From contig OZ022501.1 in the NCBI GenBank assembly GCA_963989385.1, forward strand, positions 24,188,602 through 24,252,601: 64,000 nt of DNA, read 5' to 3'. The notes under the pieces were generated by a model that was not told where the DNA came from, did no database searches, and worked only from the letters and a program-made list of their open reading frames with translations. The position numbers and the translations under genes were made by a program. This DNA comes from Ctena decussata. Its lineage: Eukaryota > Mollusca > Bivalvia > Lucinida > Lucinidae. This document shows, one piece after another, positions 11,891-23,400 of the stretch (within the stretch, counting starts at the first letter, position 1; each line of letters begins with the position of its first letter).

Positions 11891-12440
11891 AGTCGGTTTG
11901 TATATACATACATGTATACACTTTCGTCACTATTGTTTTCAATTCCTTCCAGGACTCGGTCCGGATAACCTGACAAGATTCTTTTGTATAGCTAGGTTTT
12001 CTTTATTTTTGGTATTGTTTATAGTTATGTTATGAATGTTTGCTTACTGTCACTATAAATGCTTAGTTATATCTGTTAATGTATGAAATAGGGGGGCGGG
12101 CCGTAACTAATGCCCAACCCCACTGCTTTTCATGTATAGCAATAATATATGCTTCAACTATACGAACCAGATAACTTTATTCTTCTGCAGCCTTAAGTTA
12201 TTATGAATTTGTTGTTTCTCTTCCTTTTTAAGCCCCGTACACATAAACAAATTTGCATTTGTAAGTAAGTTTTCTCATATGTAAATGTTGCTTACCGTGT
12301 GCAAAAGCATTTTTGCTAAGCGATCAAAAATCTCCAAAAAAGATCCAGCGCCAATAAGCAGGAAAGCAATTAATGACAAGTTGATTTGAGAAATGTATTT
12401 ATTGCCGGGAAACTATATCAACAATCTTATGAAATTCGCC
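11891..12440. other. Stretch without a recognised gene
   Basis: AT-rich. A short G-rich run ('ggggggcggg') lies near 12,091. Part may belong to the 3' end of the LINE upstream. Confidence 0.35.
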
Positions 12441-12999
12441 AAAGCAAAGAGAGAGAAAAAGAAATTGCAAACGTAACTCTGAACGCACTTAATCACACTG
12501 GTCTGGCATTCAACGCAAGCAACGAAGACAACGTCCAGGTTTTGTAATTTCTACGTCTAGCCAACGACGGAAATGGTGGATTTTAATGGGGGCAATTCGG
12601 TTATAATACATTCAATTATTACTTTCTACGTATTGTAAAGGGTATTAGTTATGCCAATACTCTTACGGACCCCAGAAATTATGCTCGATTTTATTGAGAA
12701 GATCCAAAATGGCCACAATGATGCATGAGGGGGAAATGCAAGATCCCGTGAGAAAGCCACTGCTGATATCACTGGGGAAAGTGTTATTCTTAGATTCTAG
12801 CTCTGTTTAACTGCATTTTTCACTATATTCCGCTGCTGAATCTTTCATGCGAACTTAGGCCAGTGTGAGTAGTTGCCCGTTATGTAAATTTGTTTGCATG
12901 TCATTGTCTCTATATGCAGATATTGCTATTTTTCCATTACAACGCCTATGCCAACGTAATTAATACAGCGCAGAAATAACGAAGTTAACTTTTATTTCA
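12441..12999 (+). mobile_element. LTR fragment of the Gypsy-like family (opposite orientation)
   Basis: A purine tract (12,441-12,464) is followed by a TG-start segment that contains 'ctggtctggcattcaac' and 'gaagacaacgtcc' (about 12,500-12,540), then 'cgtctagccaacgacg' and 'ctcttacggacc'. The same phrases occur in the same order in reverse complement at 24,030-24,607, downstream of the Gypsy-like pol. Homology fades near 13,000, where a CA could mark the end. No flanking duplication is evident. The piece is either a solo LTR or the last part of a lost copy. Confidence 0.65.
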
Positions 13000-13740
13000 C
13001 ATTTAAAGTGATAAAAAAGCAAAAATGTTTACGTATGGTGGGTTCAAAAGTGACACGAGTAATTTACGTGGCACTGTAAGCCATAAACATGAAATGTTTC
13101 TAAGTCATTCAATGGATATCAGTTGTAAAAAGTTCACTTCAGATGGGACCTTGCTTTTCAGTGAAACACTAGCGACTCCAAAACGGGACTGCTCGTCAGT
13201 TGCACCACAGAGGCTTGAATTAAATTGTTTCTGTATAGCAAACGAAGACTTAGCTTCTAATTAAAAATTCTTCGTCAGACTAATATATAATAAGGTATCC
13301 CAAATATTTTAACCAAGGGTTCCTCTTCTTGAATATATGTATATCCAATCGGTATCCTTTTACCCATACCAAATCTGATTCTAGCCCAAATGACGGCAAA
13401 CACCAGTAAGGAATTTGATTGCTTGGTAATTTGTGCAATCTGAGTCCTTATGGCAAACATAGCTGAAACATTATCCATCCTTCATTGATAAACAAGTGCA
13501 GCGCGAATGAATTATAGCTGGTAAAAACTGTCATCAGTTGTACAATTATTTTTCATGTCAGACACGTTTGCTTAAACGGTTATGGACGGACGCATGGTGA
13601 CTCATACTGTGGACACATAGGTGCGGGGGCGGGGGGAGGAACATCGTATGAGAACTGAAAAACACACACACTACTTACATTCTTTATGTATGCAGCATTT
13701 AAAATTTTACAACAACTCTACAACTATGTTTCTCGATTAC
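13000..13740. other. Stretch without a recognised gene
   Basis: Short frames of 79 (13,025-13,264) and 67 residues (13,275-13,478) show no domain. A G-rich spot lies near 13,625. Confidence 0.35.
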
Positions 13741-14135
13741 TCTAATAAGTTCTGCATAGTTATATCCTTTTGGAAGCTAGGAACACATCAAAGAAACGAA
13801 AATAGCAGAATCGTTTGAATCTGTGCATGACCAGTAATGAAATGTGCAAAAACGGCAACGCCCCCACCCCCTTCCCCCTTTTCTCCAATAAGTTCTGAAT
13901 AGTTAGATCCTTTATAAGCTAGAAATACATCAAAGAAATGAAAATAGCAGAATCAGTTAAATGAGTCTGCTCATGACCAGTAATGAAACGTGCCGCATCG
14001 GCAACGCCCCCGCCCATTCCCTCTTCCAGCCCCCACCCCAACGCCATTCCCTAGCACCGGCTTGAGCAGATAGATCACCCCTCCAAAAATCTAAATGAAC
14101 TCAATGATCCTAAAGGACCAGAAAATTTAAATTTA
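13741..14135 (-). repeat. Two adjacent copies of a dispersed repeat
   Basis: The phrases 'tagcagaatc', 'catgaccagtaatgaaa', 'cggcaacgccccc' and 'agcaccggctt' occur in ordered blocks at 13,741-13,870 and 13,886-14,135. The same ordered set occurs twice at 21,566-22,060. Which strand the family reads on is unknown. Confidence 0.6.
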
Positions 14136-15167
14136 ATCTGAACATGTGTAGTCAGTCTTTCCTCAAAACAGCTTGTGGCTTGCACTATCGGTTTCCCTCT
14201 GTAATATAAATATTTTAGTAATCTGTCGGCTGTAGCTTCAGTGTGACGTTGAGTCTTTAAAGTGTGACACCAAAACATTTGGATTGCGACCATTTTTTGT
14301 AACACTTTACTACCCTGATACTATTTATGGCATTTTGGTTAGTCTATATCTTAATTAAATATACTAGGAGTATCCGTCGTTATTATTCTGATTGATGTAG
14401 ACAACATGTTATACATGTGCTTGACACAGTCTTCGAAATGAGTCACAAACAAGCAGTGAAACACGCATGCACTGTACCAGTGGCGGCCCTTAACGTTGCT
14501 ATGCGCTGATTGATGCATTTTCCAAGCCTTTTTGATGAATTTAAACTATAAATAATCACTAGCCGTTCAAATACTGTGGCCTGTGTTATATTTTGTTCGG
14601 CATATAAGTCCAAGTGATTCCACTATGTGAGGGTCAAGCGTCATAGTCCCCCGGAAAAGAAATGATGTGCTGGTATGAGGTTGCCTATCAGACTACGCGG
14701 GCTATAGGCCCTATAAAGGTTTGGAAGGGGACTGCGGAGGCACTATAACTATATAAGGGAAAAAATCCATTCATCTGCATCCTTTTGTCTTAGCAACCCT
14801 AATATTATAAAGTTATCTAGGACTGAAAGTAAGGTAGGCTTATTACTTTTGACTCGCCCTTTTAGTTGTCGGACAATCTCACCAGGGATACGCCAATTCT
14901 AAAAAAACTGTAAAACCTGACATTTTTGTTTACCAAAATCAATGAAAGAAGGTAAAAAGTACACATGATTCGCAATCCTTTGTGTAAATTTAGGGCAAAT
15001 GTCCAAAATAGCCAGCCCCCCCCCCCCCCGCTCCAGTTTCTTCTGATTCTGTTCATTATTAAATGTAGACACCTTGGAGATAGATCTGCAGACTCTAAGG
15101 TAAGTTTTAAACATTAAACGATGCTTCAAGAGGCCCACTGAGTTAAATAACGTATAATTTTTATCTT
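14136..15167. other. Stretch without a recognised gene
   Basis: Contains a 14-bp C run at 15,016-15,029. Short - strand frames at 14,862-15,180 cross this run and have no recognisable domain. Confidence 0.35.
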
Positions 15168-15169
15168 TA

Positions 15170-16004
15170 CTCAGCGTCAATGAAAACGCACCAGTCTTAA
15201 AATGTAAAACTTTTGCTTAAATTTAATGATCATAGTTTATCGACAGGGTATAGCTATCATATCGGACCATATTATTACGCCTATGATGTCACTCTGCCTG
15301 AAGGTACGCTCTGAGTGTGTGACGAAACATAAGTTCTGAAATCAAGAAAAACGGAATTCTACAATAATTTGACATGGCGGCAATTCCTCAATGATGGATT
15401 TTGCTAGAGTATAAATACCCTATCAAATCGCCATAGAAAAGAAATCCAGACCACCGAATGCAACAAAGTGATTTGGATTCGAACGTCTCTTTATTGTCAC
15501 GTTCATCAAACAGTCAGACAAAAGTAACTAAAGGTAAATTTGATACTTTTTGCAACCCTAAGTGCTGAGATAAGTACTAGAAACAGAATTTCAGAAGTTC
15601 TGTGGGGCATACGTCAACCATTACCTAGCCAGAGCATGACGTTACATGGATAACGTCACCCTTATTTGCCAAACCGCGTCATAATTCAATGAAGGAAAAG
15701 TGGGGTTTATGTGGAGAGACCTTCCAATAAACGATTCATTTGCAATCAAGAGTCTGGCAGAGCACGAAATTTGGGTTTATTGTATACGCTTTAAATGTGT
15801 CATTTAATATCGACAGTTTTCAAATACGTCAGTATTGACGTCACGCTTGATAGCACCCACTGATGAAGGAAATTTAATTTGCAAACATTCTATCTCAATA
15901 CAAGAAAATAAAGATTAACCAAATTGTCTTTTACATAAAACCAAACTTTAAACGAACATAATGAGCCATAAGTTCCATACTGGTGCGTTTTCGTTGACGC
16001 TGAG
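15170..16004. mobile_element. Tc1/mariner-type non-autonomous TIR element, 835 bp
   Basis: The ends are CTCAGCGTCAATGAAAACGC on the left and its inverse on the right (one mismatch, continuing to about 28 bp). They are flanked by TA at 15,168-15,169 and 16,005-16,006. Only short frames lie inside, with no DDE motif visible. A foldback repeat begins a few bases beyond its right end. Confidence 0.8.
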
Positions 16005-16010
16005 TATATT

Positions 16011-16248
16011 TGAGCCGCGACACGAGAAAACCAACAAAGAGGTTGTGCGCCCAGCGCAGACTCAGATCAGCCTGGGCATCCGCCCAGTCTGATCAGAGTC
16101 CTCGCTGTCCGCATGGAGGTAGCTTAGACCCTTAGCTACCCTTTAGGTGCCTAGAAAAGAGTCTGGGCGGACTGGGTGCATGCACAGGCTGATCTGAGTC
16201 TGCGCTAGGTGCACAACTACGGTATTGGTTTTCTCGTGTCGTGGCTCA
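16011..16248. repeat. 238-bp foldback repeat, copy 2
   Basis: Starts TGAGCCGCGACACGAG and ends with its near complement. It is full length like the copies at 7,859, 36,563 and 59,601, with mutations in one arm (for example 'ggtattggtt' for the usual 'ttgttggtt'). Confidence 0.85.
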
Positions 16249-16628
16249 TTTATGCTTATATTTTTGCTTTAAAGTATTGAAATATTGATCACCGTATGGT
16301 GTACTGAAATAGTCAAAAGTTTGCACACGTTTTAAAAGATTTGACGAAGTACGGTCGATGTAACCATCAGTCGCTGAACTGCTGTGTTTTCGTAATTCCG
16401 CTTTCTAGCAAATAGTGCAACGCATCTTGTCGCCTTGAGCATCATCCCCTCCTCCCCCGCCCGCCCTTGTCGTTGTTAATTTGCACATTGAGCTTCACTA
16501 CCCCCACCCCCCTTGCCATTGTTAATTTGCAGGATGTATCTGACATTATTATCAACATATATCAATATTGTTACCTATGCTGTCGACCTGAACGATACGT
16601 TGCAAACTAGCTGTTGACCGAGCAATAC

Positions 16629-16701
16629 CCCAGCGGACACATGACTTCGAAATGACGTCGTAGTGACGACGGTGCGACGTCGATGGGATGTGCCAGCTGG
16701 G
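16629..16701. mobile_element. Short palindromic MITE with CRE-like core, shortened copy
   Basis: Starts CCCAGCGGACACATGACTTC and ends GTGCCAGCTGGG. Internal gacgtc repeats mark it as a shortened member of the family at 37,861, 51,017, 51,199 and 52,081. Confidence 0.7.
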
Positions 16702-16806
16702 ATGGTTTTCGCCAGTATTTTTTGTTGGGGTCACTGGGTCATCCATGCATGTTTCGACTTTTTCTTCGGAAAAATGAAGTTGAAGCAATTTAGCATACAT
16801 ATACAA

Positions 16807-16979
16807 GGTGGTATTACCGTTTTAGCTACCTATGCTGGTGCTCGAGACGGTACTATACATGGTGGCTGTCGACCGAGCTGATATTGCTGTCGGTTGTCTC
16901 GGTCGACAGTCTTTTTTGCATGTTTGGTAAATGAATGGCTTGGTCGACAGCACAGGCAGGGAAATTGGTATTACCACCT
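16807..16979. mobile_element. 173-bp TIR element with GGTGGTATTACC ends
   Basis: The ends GGTGGTATTACC and GGTATTACCACC are inverted. Inside, 'ctgtcgaccgag' and 'ctcggtcgacag' (about 16,866-16,911) form a second stem. A partial relative with 'ggtcgacagcacagg' lies at 32,150-32,190, and another end-like piece lies at about 16,570-16,600. Confidence 0.65.
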
Positions 16980-17184
16980 AGGTATAGCATGAAATACAGG
17001 CTCAAAAGATGGATCTTGGAAACAATTAATACCAAATTATACTCTCACTAAGAATAGAAACGCTATACGTTTTCAACGAAAATTACATGGTAAATATTTG
17101 AGGTTCTAGAGATATTTGTCTTTTTGTTGACAAGAAAAGCTTAAAAATCCAACAGAAAGTTCTTAAGAAAGATAATCAATTAAA

Positions 17185-17372
17185 ATTCAGATGGATGGAT
17201 GACTTACAATTTTACGCCCTTTTCAATACTAATTAGGTTGTGAAGATGGAAAGGTGATTATGAAAGACGGTATGCAACAGCTTCGTTTACGTTTGAAAAT
17301 ATTCAAGCGAGACTGAACCCAGGACCGCTAGATCAGCAGGCTAGCGCTTAACCAACCAAACCACCTCATATG
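17185..17372 (-). mobile_element. tRNA-derived SINE (second family)
   Basis: On the - strand, a tRNA-like head with 'tggttaagcgctagcc' and a box-B-like GGGTTCAGTCTC lies at about 17,310-17,365. It is followed by a body ending in 'acgcccttttcaatactaa', 'gatggatgac'-type sequence. The same layout recurs at 40,147-40,345 and 54,352-54,545. The head is also similar to decayed pieces at about 17,510-17,570 and 17,690-17,740. Confidence 0.65.
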
Positions 17373-18177
17373 CCTGTAAGAATATCGTCAGCCCGGCTTA
17401 ATTTAGTGTCAATTACTTTCTGCGTTTCCAGAGTTTTAAATGTAATAACTTTGTGCCTTTATCATTATCAACCTCCCAAAAGATAACAAGGCAGATTATT
17501 TTAGATTTGACTTAGGGCCGCTAGGTCATCAGACCAGCGCTACCGTGGCTTTTTCAGTTGTGTTATGGGCTCACCGTATACTGGCACAGCGTACAACAAA
17601 CACAGCCCATCCGCCACTCTTTGCTGTCTTTAATCGTCTCTCATTCGAAAAGGTATGTCTTTAATGCTTGGATGTTGATTGCTGGCCCATTATAAGGGAT
17701 TCAAACCCACTACCTTTAGCGCATTAACTGAGAGTTGAAAGAAATAACTGTCATAGACAGAGATATGTTTGACTCGGCCTTCACCGTTGAGGGTATATTA
17801 TACTTGGCAAATTACGACTCAAATTAAAATGTCGAACTTGTATATGACTATAGTAAATTTATGATCCCGTTATTACAACAGTTTACAAATGATTTAGTAT
17901 TTGTTACAAGACCAAATGTGACCAATAAAAGATGCAATTTCTGACTGATTGAACAGGGCTTTATAGTTGATCATGTTTTCCTAGGTTATCGAAGTTTCAT
18001 CGTTATTTTAGCGGACGCATTCAAAGGGTTCTCCTCAAACAGAAATTATGATAACAGATCATCCATAAGTAAACTGTTGATCAATGAACTTGACTGTTGT
18101 ATATGAACGCCAATAAGTGCGAAAGCCCAAAACGACAGCCAAGAGAAAGAGAAAAATATAAATGAGGTTATCGTCCT
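17373..18177. other. Stretch with decayed SINE heads only
   Basis: Two tRNA-like scraps on the - strand (about 17,510-17,570 and 17,690-17,740, the latter with GGGTTTGAATCCC) are the only structure seen. No gene. Confidence 0.35.
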
Positions 18178-18375
18178 TATGCGAAGACTAAGATCAGCCT
18201 GGGCATCCGCCCAGTCTGGTCAGAGTATTTGTTGTGCACTAAAAAGGAAGCAAAGGGTCTAAGCTAGCTTCATGCGGATAGCACAGACTCTGATCAGACT
18301 TGGCGAATACCCAGGCTGATCAGAGTCTTCGCTGGGCAACATGCCCCTTTGTTGGGTTCGTCGTGTCGTGGCTCA
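18178..18375. repeat. Foldback repeat, 5'-truncated copy 3
   Basis: Contains 'gatcagcctgggcatccgcc' and the closing end 'tcgtgtcgtggctca', but lacks the first 40 or so bases of the full-length copies. Confidence 0.75.
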
Positions 18376-18639
18376 TATGCTTTCGTATTGTGTGCTTAGA
18401 AGCACGAGCAATGTTTCCATTAAAAAAAGAATAACAAAATCCGACCAGCTTGCGCATCTCCTCGATCTCGTTAGAGATGGCGCTTTTTGCTTTTATGATG
18501 CTAAAACAAGAAAAAAGTTTTCCTTATTCATTTCACTGGTCTGCCATTTACTTTGCCCTGATGGCCCAAACAACTGGGACAGGAATCCCGAACAAACAAA
18601 GCAGACAAATATCAAACTGCTCCGAATGCATGGGGGTAG

Positions 18640-18838
18640 TATGACCAGGATCTGCAGTGGTTTCCTACTGAGTAACGCGGATTTAACGTCCCATCCACAC
18701 GTACATCATCTGGCAATGGGACTTTGGCTTAGAGTCTTATCCGAAAGACCGGTGACGCGAGGAATCAAACCTGCGACCCGTGTATCAGTAGTCGCACGCG
18801 TAAACCAATACAGTGCCATCGCTCCTACCTCCTAGCAG
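18640..18838 (-). mobile_element. tRNA-derived SINE with the 'ctttcggat' body
   Basis: The reverse complement gives a tRNA-like head with 'ggtcgcaggtttgattcc' (box B region), then 'accggtctttcggataagac' and 'tgggacgttaaat'. The same body is in the SINE at 22,199-22,365. A 164-residue frame spanning 18,341-18,835 on the + strand is an accidental read-through of this SINE and the foldback repeat. Confidence 0.75.
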
Positions 18839-18962
18839 TGAACATTTACTCTGCTTATACACGTAATGACTAGTTATATAGCGTTTCAATATCGTATATT
18901 CGAATATTTCCAATCCTCACCAGTCAAGAAACAATTACGCCGTCTTTATTTTCTTTTGCGGG

Positions 18963-19907
18963 GAAATTATTTATCCTGACGAAAGGACCTGGTATGATAA
19001 GGCCCATATTTGGCCCCCAGAAAACTCATTTTTTAAAAGCTCTATTTCGATACCTTAAATCTATTCATAGGAAAGTTCTAACCTAGAATGTAACAGCAAA
19101 TACAAAATCAACCAGTTTTTGCATAAAACATTTGTGTTTTTAATCTTGAATATATCCCTACCCCTAGCGGATTCCGACGAAAATGACGAATTTGATAGCC
19201 TTTGCGGCTTTCAAAATATATGAGCCCGGCCTCTAGCACATTTTAATTTTTATATGCAGACACATTTTTGATATATTTACATGCCATGAAAATATTAAAT
19301 GTGCTGGAGACCGGGCTCTATGTTTATTTTTAACTTTTTGTTACCAAACTGGTAGCGTTTGGAACATTTTCCCTGTTTTCTCAACACAAAAACGCCCATA
19401 TCTTCGCTCATAGACAAAATAAACATATGTTGTGGGTATTCATTTTCTTAGTTAGAAAACAGGGAATAATTTGGTACACATTTCATTTTGATCTGTTGGA
19501 ATGTTTTGGTTGGCGTCTCTGGACTTGCAAACTTGAGTGGGTGGGGTACTTTGACAGGCCGTGTGCAGTGCACAGGTAATTAGCCGTGGTACACAACGTA
19601 TAAACAATTTCATCAAAAGCCTATTATCAAGAGCTTTCAAAAGCTATTGTAAATGACTTATTTCTTTTAAGGAAAAATTATTAAACTCAGATTTTCTTGC
19701 TATTTTCCTTCATATAATTGAACCAACATAGGCATGTCAGAAATCATGTTATTCTGAGAATTAACAAAAGTGAAACATATTATTTCTGTTTGTTCCCATA
19801 CGCACAAATGATGAGCAATAGAAACCATACAATTTCAAGAGAATTTGAATGGGGGCAGAAATGGCCCTTATCATACCAGGTCCTTTGTCAAGCCTTTGTT
19901 TATCCCG
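18963..19907. repeat. Inverted-repeat element with about 55-bp ends
   Basis: The left end has 'aggacctggtatgataaggc' (18,984 onward) and 'ggccccca'. The right end (19,850-19,907) is its inverse. The interior is noncoding and hosts a smaller 100-bp inverted repeat at 19,221-19,320. No clear duplication was read at the edges. Confidence 0.65.
19221..19320. mobile_element. 100-bp nested palindromic MITE
   Basis: 'gagcccggcctctagcacat' at the left and its near complement 'atgtgctggagaccgggctc' at the right. It sits inside the 18,963-19,907 element. Confidence 0.65.
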
Positions 19908-19949
19908 TAAACAATTTGTTTTTGACGGCATTTTGATGCCGTCAGAGAA

Positions 19950-19997
19950 AACAGTCATGTCGTAATCAGGTCGCATCGGCGTCATGTGCCTGCTGGG
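19950..19997. mobile_element. Fragment of the CRE-core palindromic MITE
   Basis: Keeps the right end 'cgtcatgtgcctgctggg' and a 'gtcgcatcgg' piece; the left half is missing or scrambled. Confidence 0.5.
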
Positions 19998-20215
19998 ATT
20001 GGCCAAAATTTAGCAACATTCTTCACAAAGAGAGAAAGAGGCAGACAGACAGACAGACAGATAACGAGAGAGACAAGCACTTTCATTTTCGTGATAATTT
20101 AGGGCTGGTCGCAAAATATGTTCCTCCCAATAAGGGTTCCAAGAACTTTTTAAAAATACATAAATTTCATTCAACAAGGGAGAGAAATATAGTATCACTT
20201 GTATTTATGATCAGA

Positions 20216-20377
20216 ATGAAATTTCGCTGTCCAGATGGGCTATGGGTTTTGAATGAGAGAAGGATATGGCAGCGAAAGGAGACGGATGGGCTCCGCCTTT
20301 TCTATGCTTTACCCAATATACAGTTGGTCTCTGACCTCGGCTGCCCCTACGCAGACTACGAGAAGCTTTACCTTTTA
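20216..20377 (+). mobile_element. 3' part of the first SINE family
   Basis: Shares 'ggatatggcagcgaaaggag', 'gatgggctccgcctttt' and the final 'gaagctttacctttt' with the SINE at 3,874-4,152. The tRNA head is absent. A further scrap of the same 3' end is at about 20,836-20,890. Confidence 0.65.
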
Positions 20378-20481
20378 CCCATCAGGCACACAAAGTTGAA
20401 TCAACATTGAATCAACCTTGATTCAACATAATGACGTTGAATTAAGGTTGAATCAAAGTTTATTCAATGTCATTTGCCCAA
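20378..20481. mobile_element. Palindromic MITE of the GTTGAATCAA type
   Basis: Starts near 'cccatcaggcac'. Its interior is alternating 'gttgaatcaa' and 'ttgattcaac' blocks. Relatives are at 34,672, 35,562, 37,263 and 50,604. Confidence 0.7.
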
Positions 20482-20595
20482 TGTGATACCTATCCCGCCG
20501 TCGATGGAATTCAGGCTTCCACTGCACACAGCCTTTCATCTCCATGACTGAAATCCGATTGAAAGGGACACAATATCAATGCCATCTGACTATCA

Positions 20596-20801
20596 TGAGC
20601 CACGCGGAAAAACATGATTCAACCAAATTAGCCTGCGCATACGCGCAGTTTTATGATGATCTTCGCTGTCTTTTTACACAGTAATTGTCCCAGAAAACAG
20701 CAAAAAGTTGTGATCAGGCTGCGTAGGTGCGCAGGCTGATCAGAACTTTTGCTGACCGCACATGCTCCAAAACACCAATTTTTTCTCATGGCACGGCGCA
20801 T
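20596..20801. repeat. Diverged relative of the foldback repeat
   Basis: Starts tgagccacgcgg and ends ggcacggcgca. Internal 'gcctgcgcat' and 'gtgcgcaggctgatca' are inverted. The body differs from the 238-bp type, so this is a related subfamily. Confidence 0.6.
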
Positions 20802-21565
20802 TTTATGATTTGATATTACCATGTTAGCGTTACGAAGTCTAACCCCAACTGGCCCAACGGCCATAAGGCTATGGAGAACTTTTTTACCCATTTGTCTTTT
20901 GCAGCGTCTGATCGGGGTCTGCACTGTTGATTTATGTCCCATGTATGGTTTGCTGGGCTTCCATTGTGGCAATTTGGAAATAGGTGTCGTAGGTTTCGCA
21001 GCAGAGGTAGAGGCGTTGAGAGACCGCAATATTCACAGAACGCATTTTTCACACGTGTGTGATGAATAAGATCGTATTCTTCACATTTTGCGAGTGTGAC
21101 CATTGCGTTCGGATTTTATAGCGATTTTTAATAGAAACGCACTTTTCACACATACGACAAGGGAGGCTTGAGAATGAATTATTTGTTTACCCTTTCCAAC
21201 TACAACTATGAGTTTGAGCACCAACTGCTCTGAGCCTTCGGCTCTTAGGGAGCAAAACTGGTCAACAAATTGCGGGAAAATATCTAAACTTGGGTTTCGA
21301 TTTTTTGAGGTATTATTTTAAGCTGGTGTAGATCATCTGATTAAATTTTAGGCCCATTTCGTAAATATATGACTGAACTATGCCTTATTGTCGACTTTGA
21401 CTTTTTCTAACATTTTCTGCGTGCTTTATATTTGTACCAAGTTTCCTAAACCTACCTTTTAAAGTTATAAAGCGAAAAAGATTTGTGACGGACAGACAGG
21501 CAGACAACTATGGGAAAACGATACGTCTTCCCTCCCATTTTTACCCAGATAAAGATTTCATATTC

Positions 21566-22060
21566 AGTATGTTCTGAAAAACTAGATCCTTTGGAAGCAA
21601 GGAACACACCAAAGAACAGAATATAGCAGACTCGGTTTAATTGAGTCTGTTCATGACCAGTAATGAAAAGTAACACCAGCCACGCCCCCTAGCACCGGCT
21701 TAAGCGGAACTCTATTTTCAAAATTACTCAAATGAACTCAATGAACCCAAAGGATCAGAAAATATAATCTGCATTATGAAGATGTACGGGTAGACGTTTT
21801 ACGGCCGCCACACGGCACAAACACCAGCTGCAGGGAAGATAAATATGTTGTGAAAAGTTAGATCCTTTGGAAGCAAGGACTACACCAAAGAATAGAAAAT
21901 AGCAGACTCGGCTTAATTGAGTCTGTGCATGACTAGTAATGAAATGTGCGACACCAGTCACGCCCCCTAACACCGGCTTAAGCGGAACTCTATTTTTAAA
22001 ATTACTCAAATGAACTCAATGATCCCAAAGGACCAGAAAATATAATCTGCGCTATGATGA
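21566..22060 (-). repeat. Two tandem copies of the 13.7-14.1 kb repeat
   Basis: Ordered phrases ('tagatcctttggaagcaagg', 'atagcagactcgg', 'catgacc/tagtaatgaaa', 'caccggcttaagcggaactc') appear in 21,566-21,785 and again in 21,848-22,060. The two copies are more alike than either is to the 13.7-14.1 kb pair, suggesting a local duplication. Confidence 0.7.
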
Positions 22061-22198
22061 TGTACGGGGAGAAGTTTTACGGCCGCCATACGGCACAAAT
22101 ACCAGCTGCAGTGAAGATGATATGAACACGCAACTAATACCTTTAATTTTGATATGGCATAAGGGACTGTTAAGAAGAAGTTTCCTTCCATTTATTCA

Positions 22199-22365
22199 GG
22201 AGCGGCTGTAGTGTAGTGGATAACACTCCGGACTACCAATCCAGGGGTCGCAAGATCGATCTCCCGCTTCTCCGGTCTTTCGGATGAGACTTTAAACCGA
22301 GGTCCCGTCTCCATATGACCTCGTTGTTGGTGGGACGTTAAACCCGAGTTCACTCACTCACTCAC
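22199..22365 (+). mobile_element. tRNA-derived SINE with 12-bp TSD
   Basis: The head has 'tgtagtgtagtggataa' (box A region) and 'ggggtcgcaagatcgatctc' (box B region), then the body 'ctttcggatgagac' and 'tgggacgttaaaccc' and a CACT microsatellite tail. It is flanked by TCCATTTATTCA at 22,187-22,198 and 22,366-22,377. The intact duplication and clean ends suggest a fairly young insertion. Confidence 0.9.
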
Positions 22366-22507
22366 TCCATTTATTCAACTGGAAATGCCTAATATTGCAC
22401 GGTAATACCGTACGGTCTCCTCCCGCTGAATTATGGCACCACTCAACAGTTAGAACTAGAAGCTGTGCACTACAGCCTACGTCATCAGCATACAAGTGAA
22501 TAAAACA

Positions 22508-22745
22508 GACAAGGTAAAGGTTTTCCACAGTCTTGTGGTCGTAGGGACAGTATTTGAAGGAGCATGCAGTGTCTTAGACACAGGTTATGAAAGAGGGAAC
22601 CTATTCCTCTCCTTTCGTAGCTTTATCCTTCCCTGATTCGGGACCGGTTACCATTTACTGTTGGGATGACAGAGTCAATGTTTCAGTCGTGACCCGGCTG
22701 GCGACTCAAACCTGCGACCTTCTGCGCGGAAGAGCAGAACAAATT
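22508..22745 (-). mobile_element. First-family SINE, head-truncated
   Basis: The reverse complement gives 'aaggtcgcaggtttgagtcg', 'cagtaaatggtaaccgg', 'gaaggataaagc' and 'tgtggaaaacctttacc', in the same order as the SINE at 3,874-4,152. The box A part of the head is lost. Confidence 0.7.
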
Positions 22746-23015
22746 TTTAGTTTTCTTTTTTGTTTTTTCTACCGTTTTCCGTCCACTATCACTTTTATAA
22801 TTTCAGGGTTATACAATTGCCAAGAAGTGAAAATTGCGTTGTTGTGATATTTTGTCATATTTTTGGGGTGTTGCATGCGTTCGGAAAATTGCGTTTTCAT
22901 GGTATATATCAAACGCAAATATCACAGATATGTGAAAAATGCGTTTAAATTCTGTGAAAAATGCGACCGGATTTGTCACACGTGTGCGTTCTGTGAATAT
23001 TGCGGTCTCACAAGG

Positions 23016-23400
23016 CGTACAGGTTTGACAGCACAGTTGGAGAAAAGAACACAGACCTTTGAGATGAGATGCTACCGAAAACTATTGAACATTTCGTACA
23101 AGGATCACGTAACCAATGAGGAGATTCGCAGAAAGATCCAAGCCGCCATTGGATAATATGATGAATTCCTGGCCATGGTCAAGAAACGGAAACTAAGGTC
23201 TTCTGGCTTAACTAGGCCGATTCAACGAGACACAGTGAAAGAAAAAAAAATGAAGGAGATTTAGACAGAAAAAAGAGGTCGGAAGATAATATAAAAGAGT
23301 TGACGGGGATGGACATTGCCAGGTCAACCAGAGCAGCTGAGAACAGGACAAAGTGAAAATGGATTGTTGCGAAGTCAACTGTGGTGCCCAAACCACATTG
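23016..23400 (+). pseudogene. C-terminal remnant of an RTE-like LINE
   Basis: Reads 'MRCYRKLLNISYKDHVTNEE' and 'IRRKIQAAIG', then in shifting frames 'EFLAMVKKRKLR', 'GMDIARSTRAAEN'-like and '..IVAKSTVVP'-like segments. This is the characteristic C-terminal tail of RTE-clade reverse transcriptases downstream of the catalytic domain. Stops at several points make it a relic. The tail 'gggtagaatagaaatag' matches the microsatellite-like 3' end of another copy at 42,230-42,310. Confidence 0.75.

Noticed and set aside
13025..13264. 79-residue frame as a small gene downstream of the LTR fragment
   Set aside because: No recognisable features or partner exons; the start lies in sequence flanking an LTR remnant.
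18341..18835. 164-residue open frame on the + strand
   Set aside because: It runs from the end of a foldback repeat through an antisense SINE; composition and extent are explained by these repeats.
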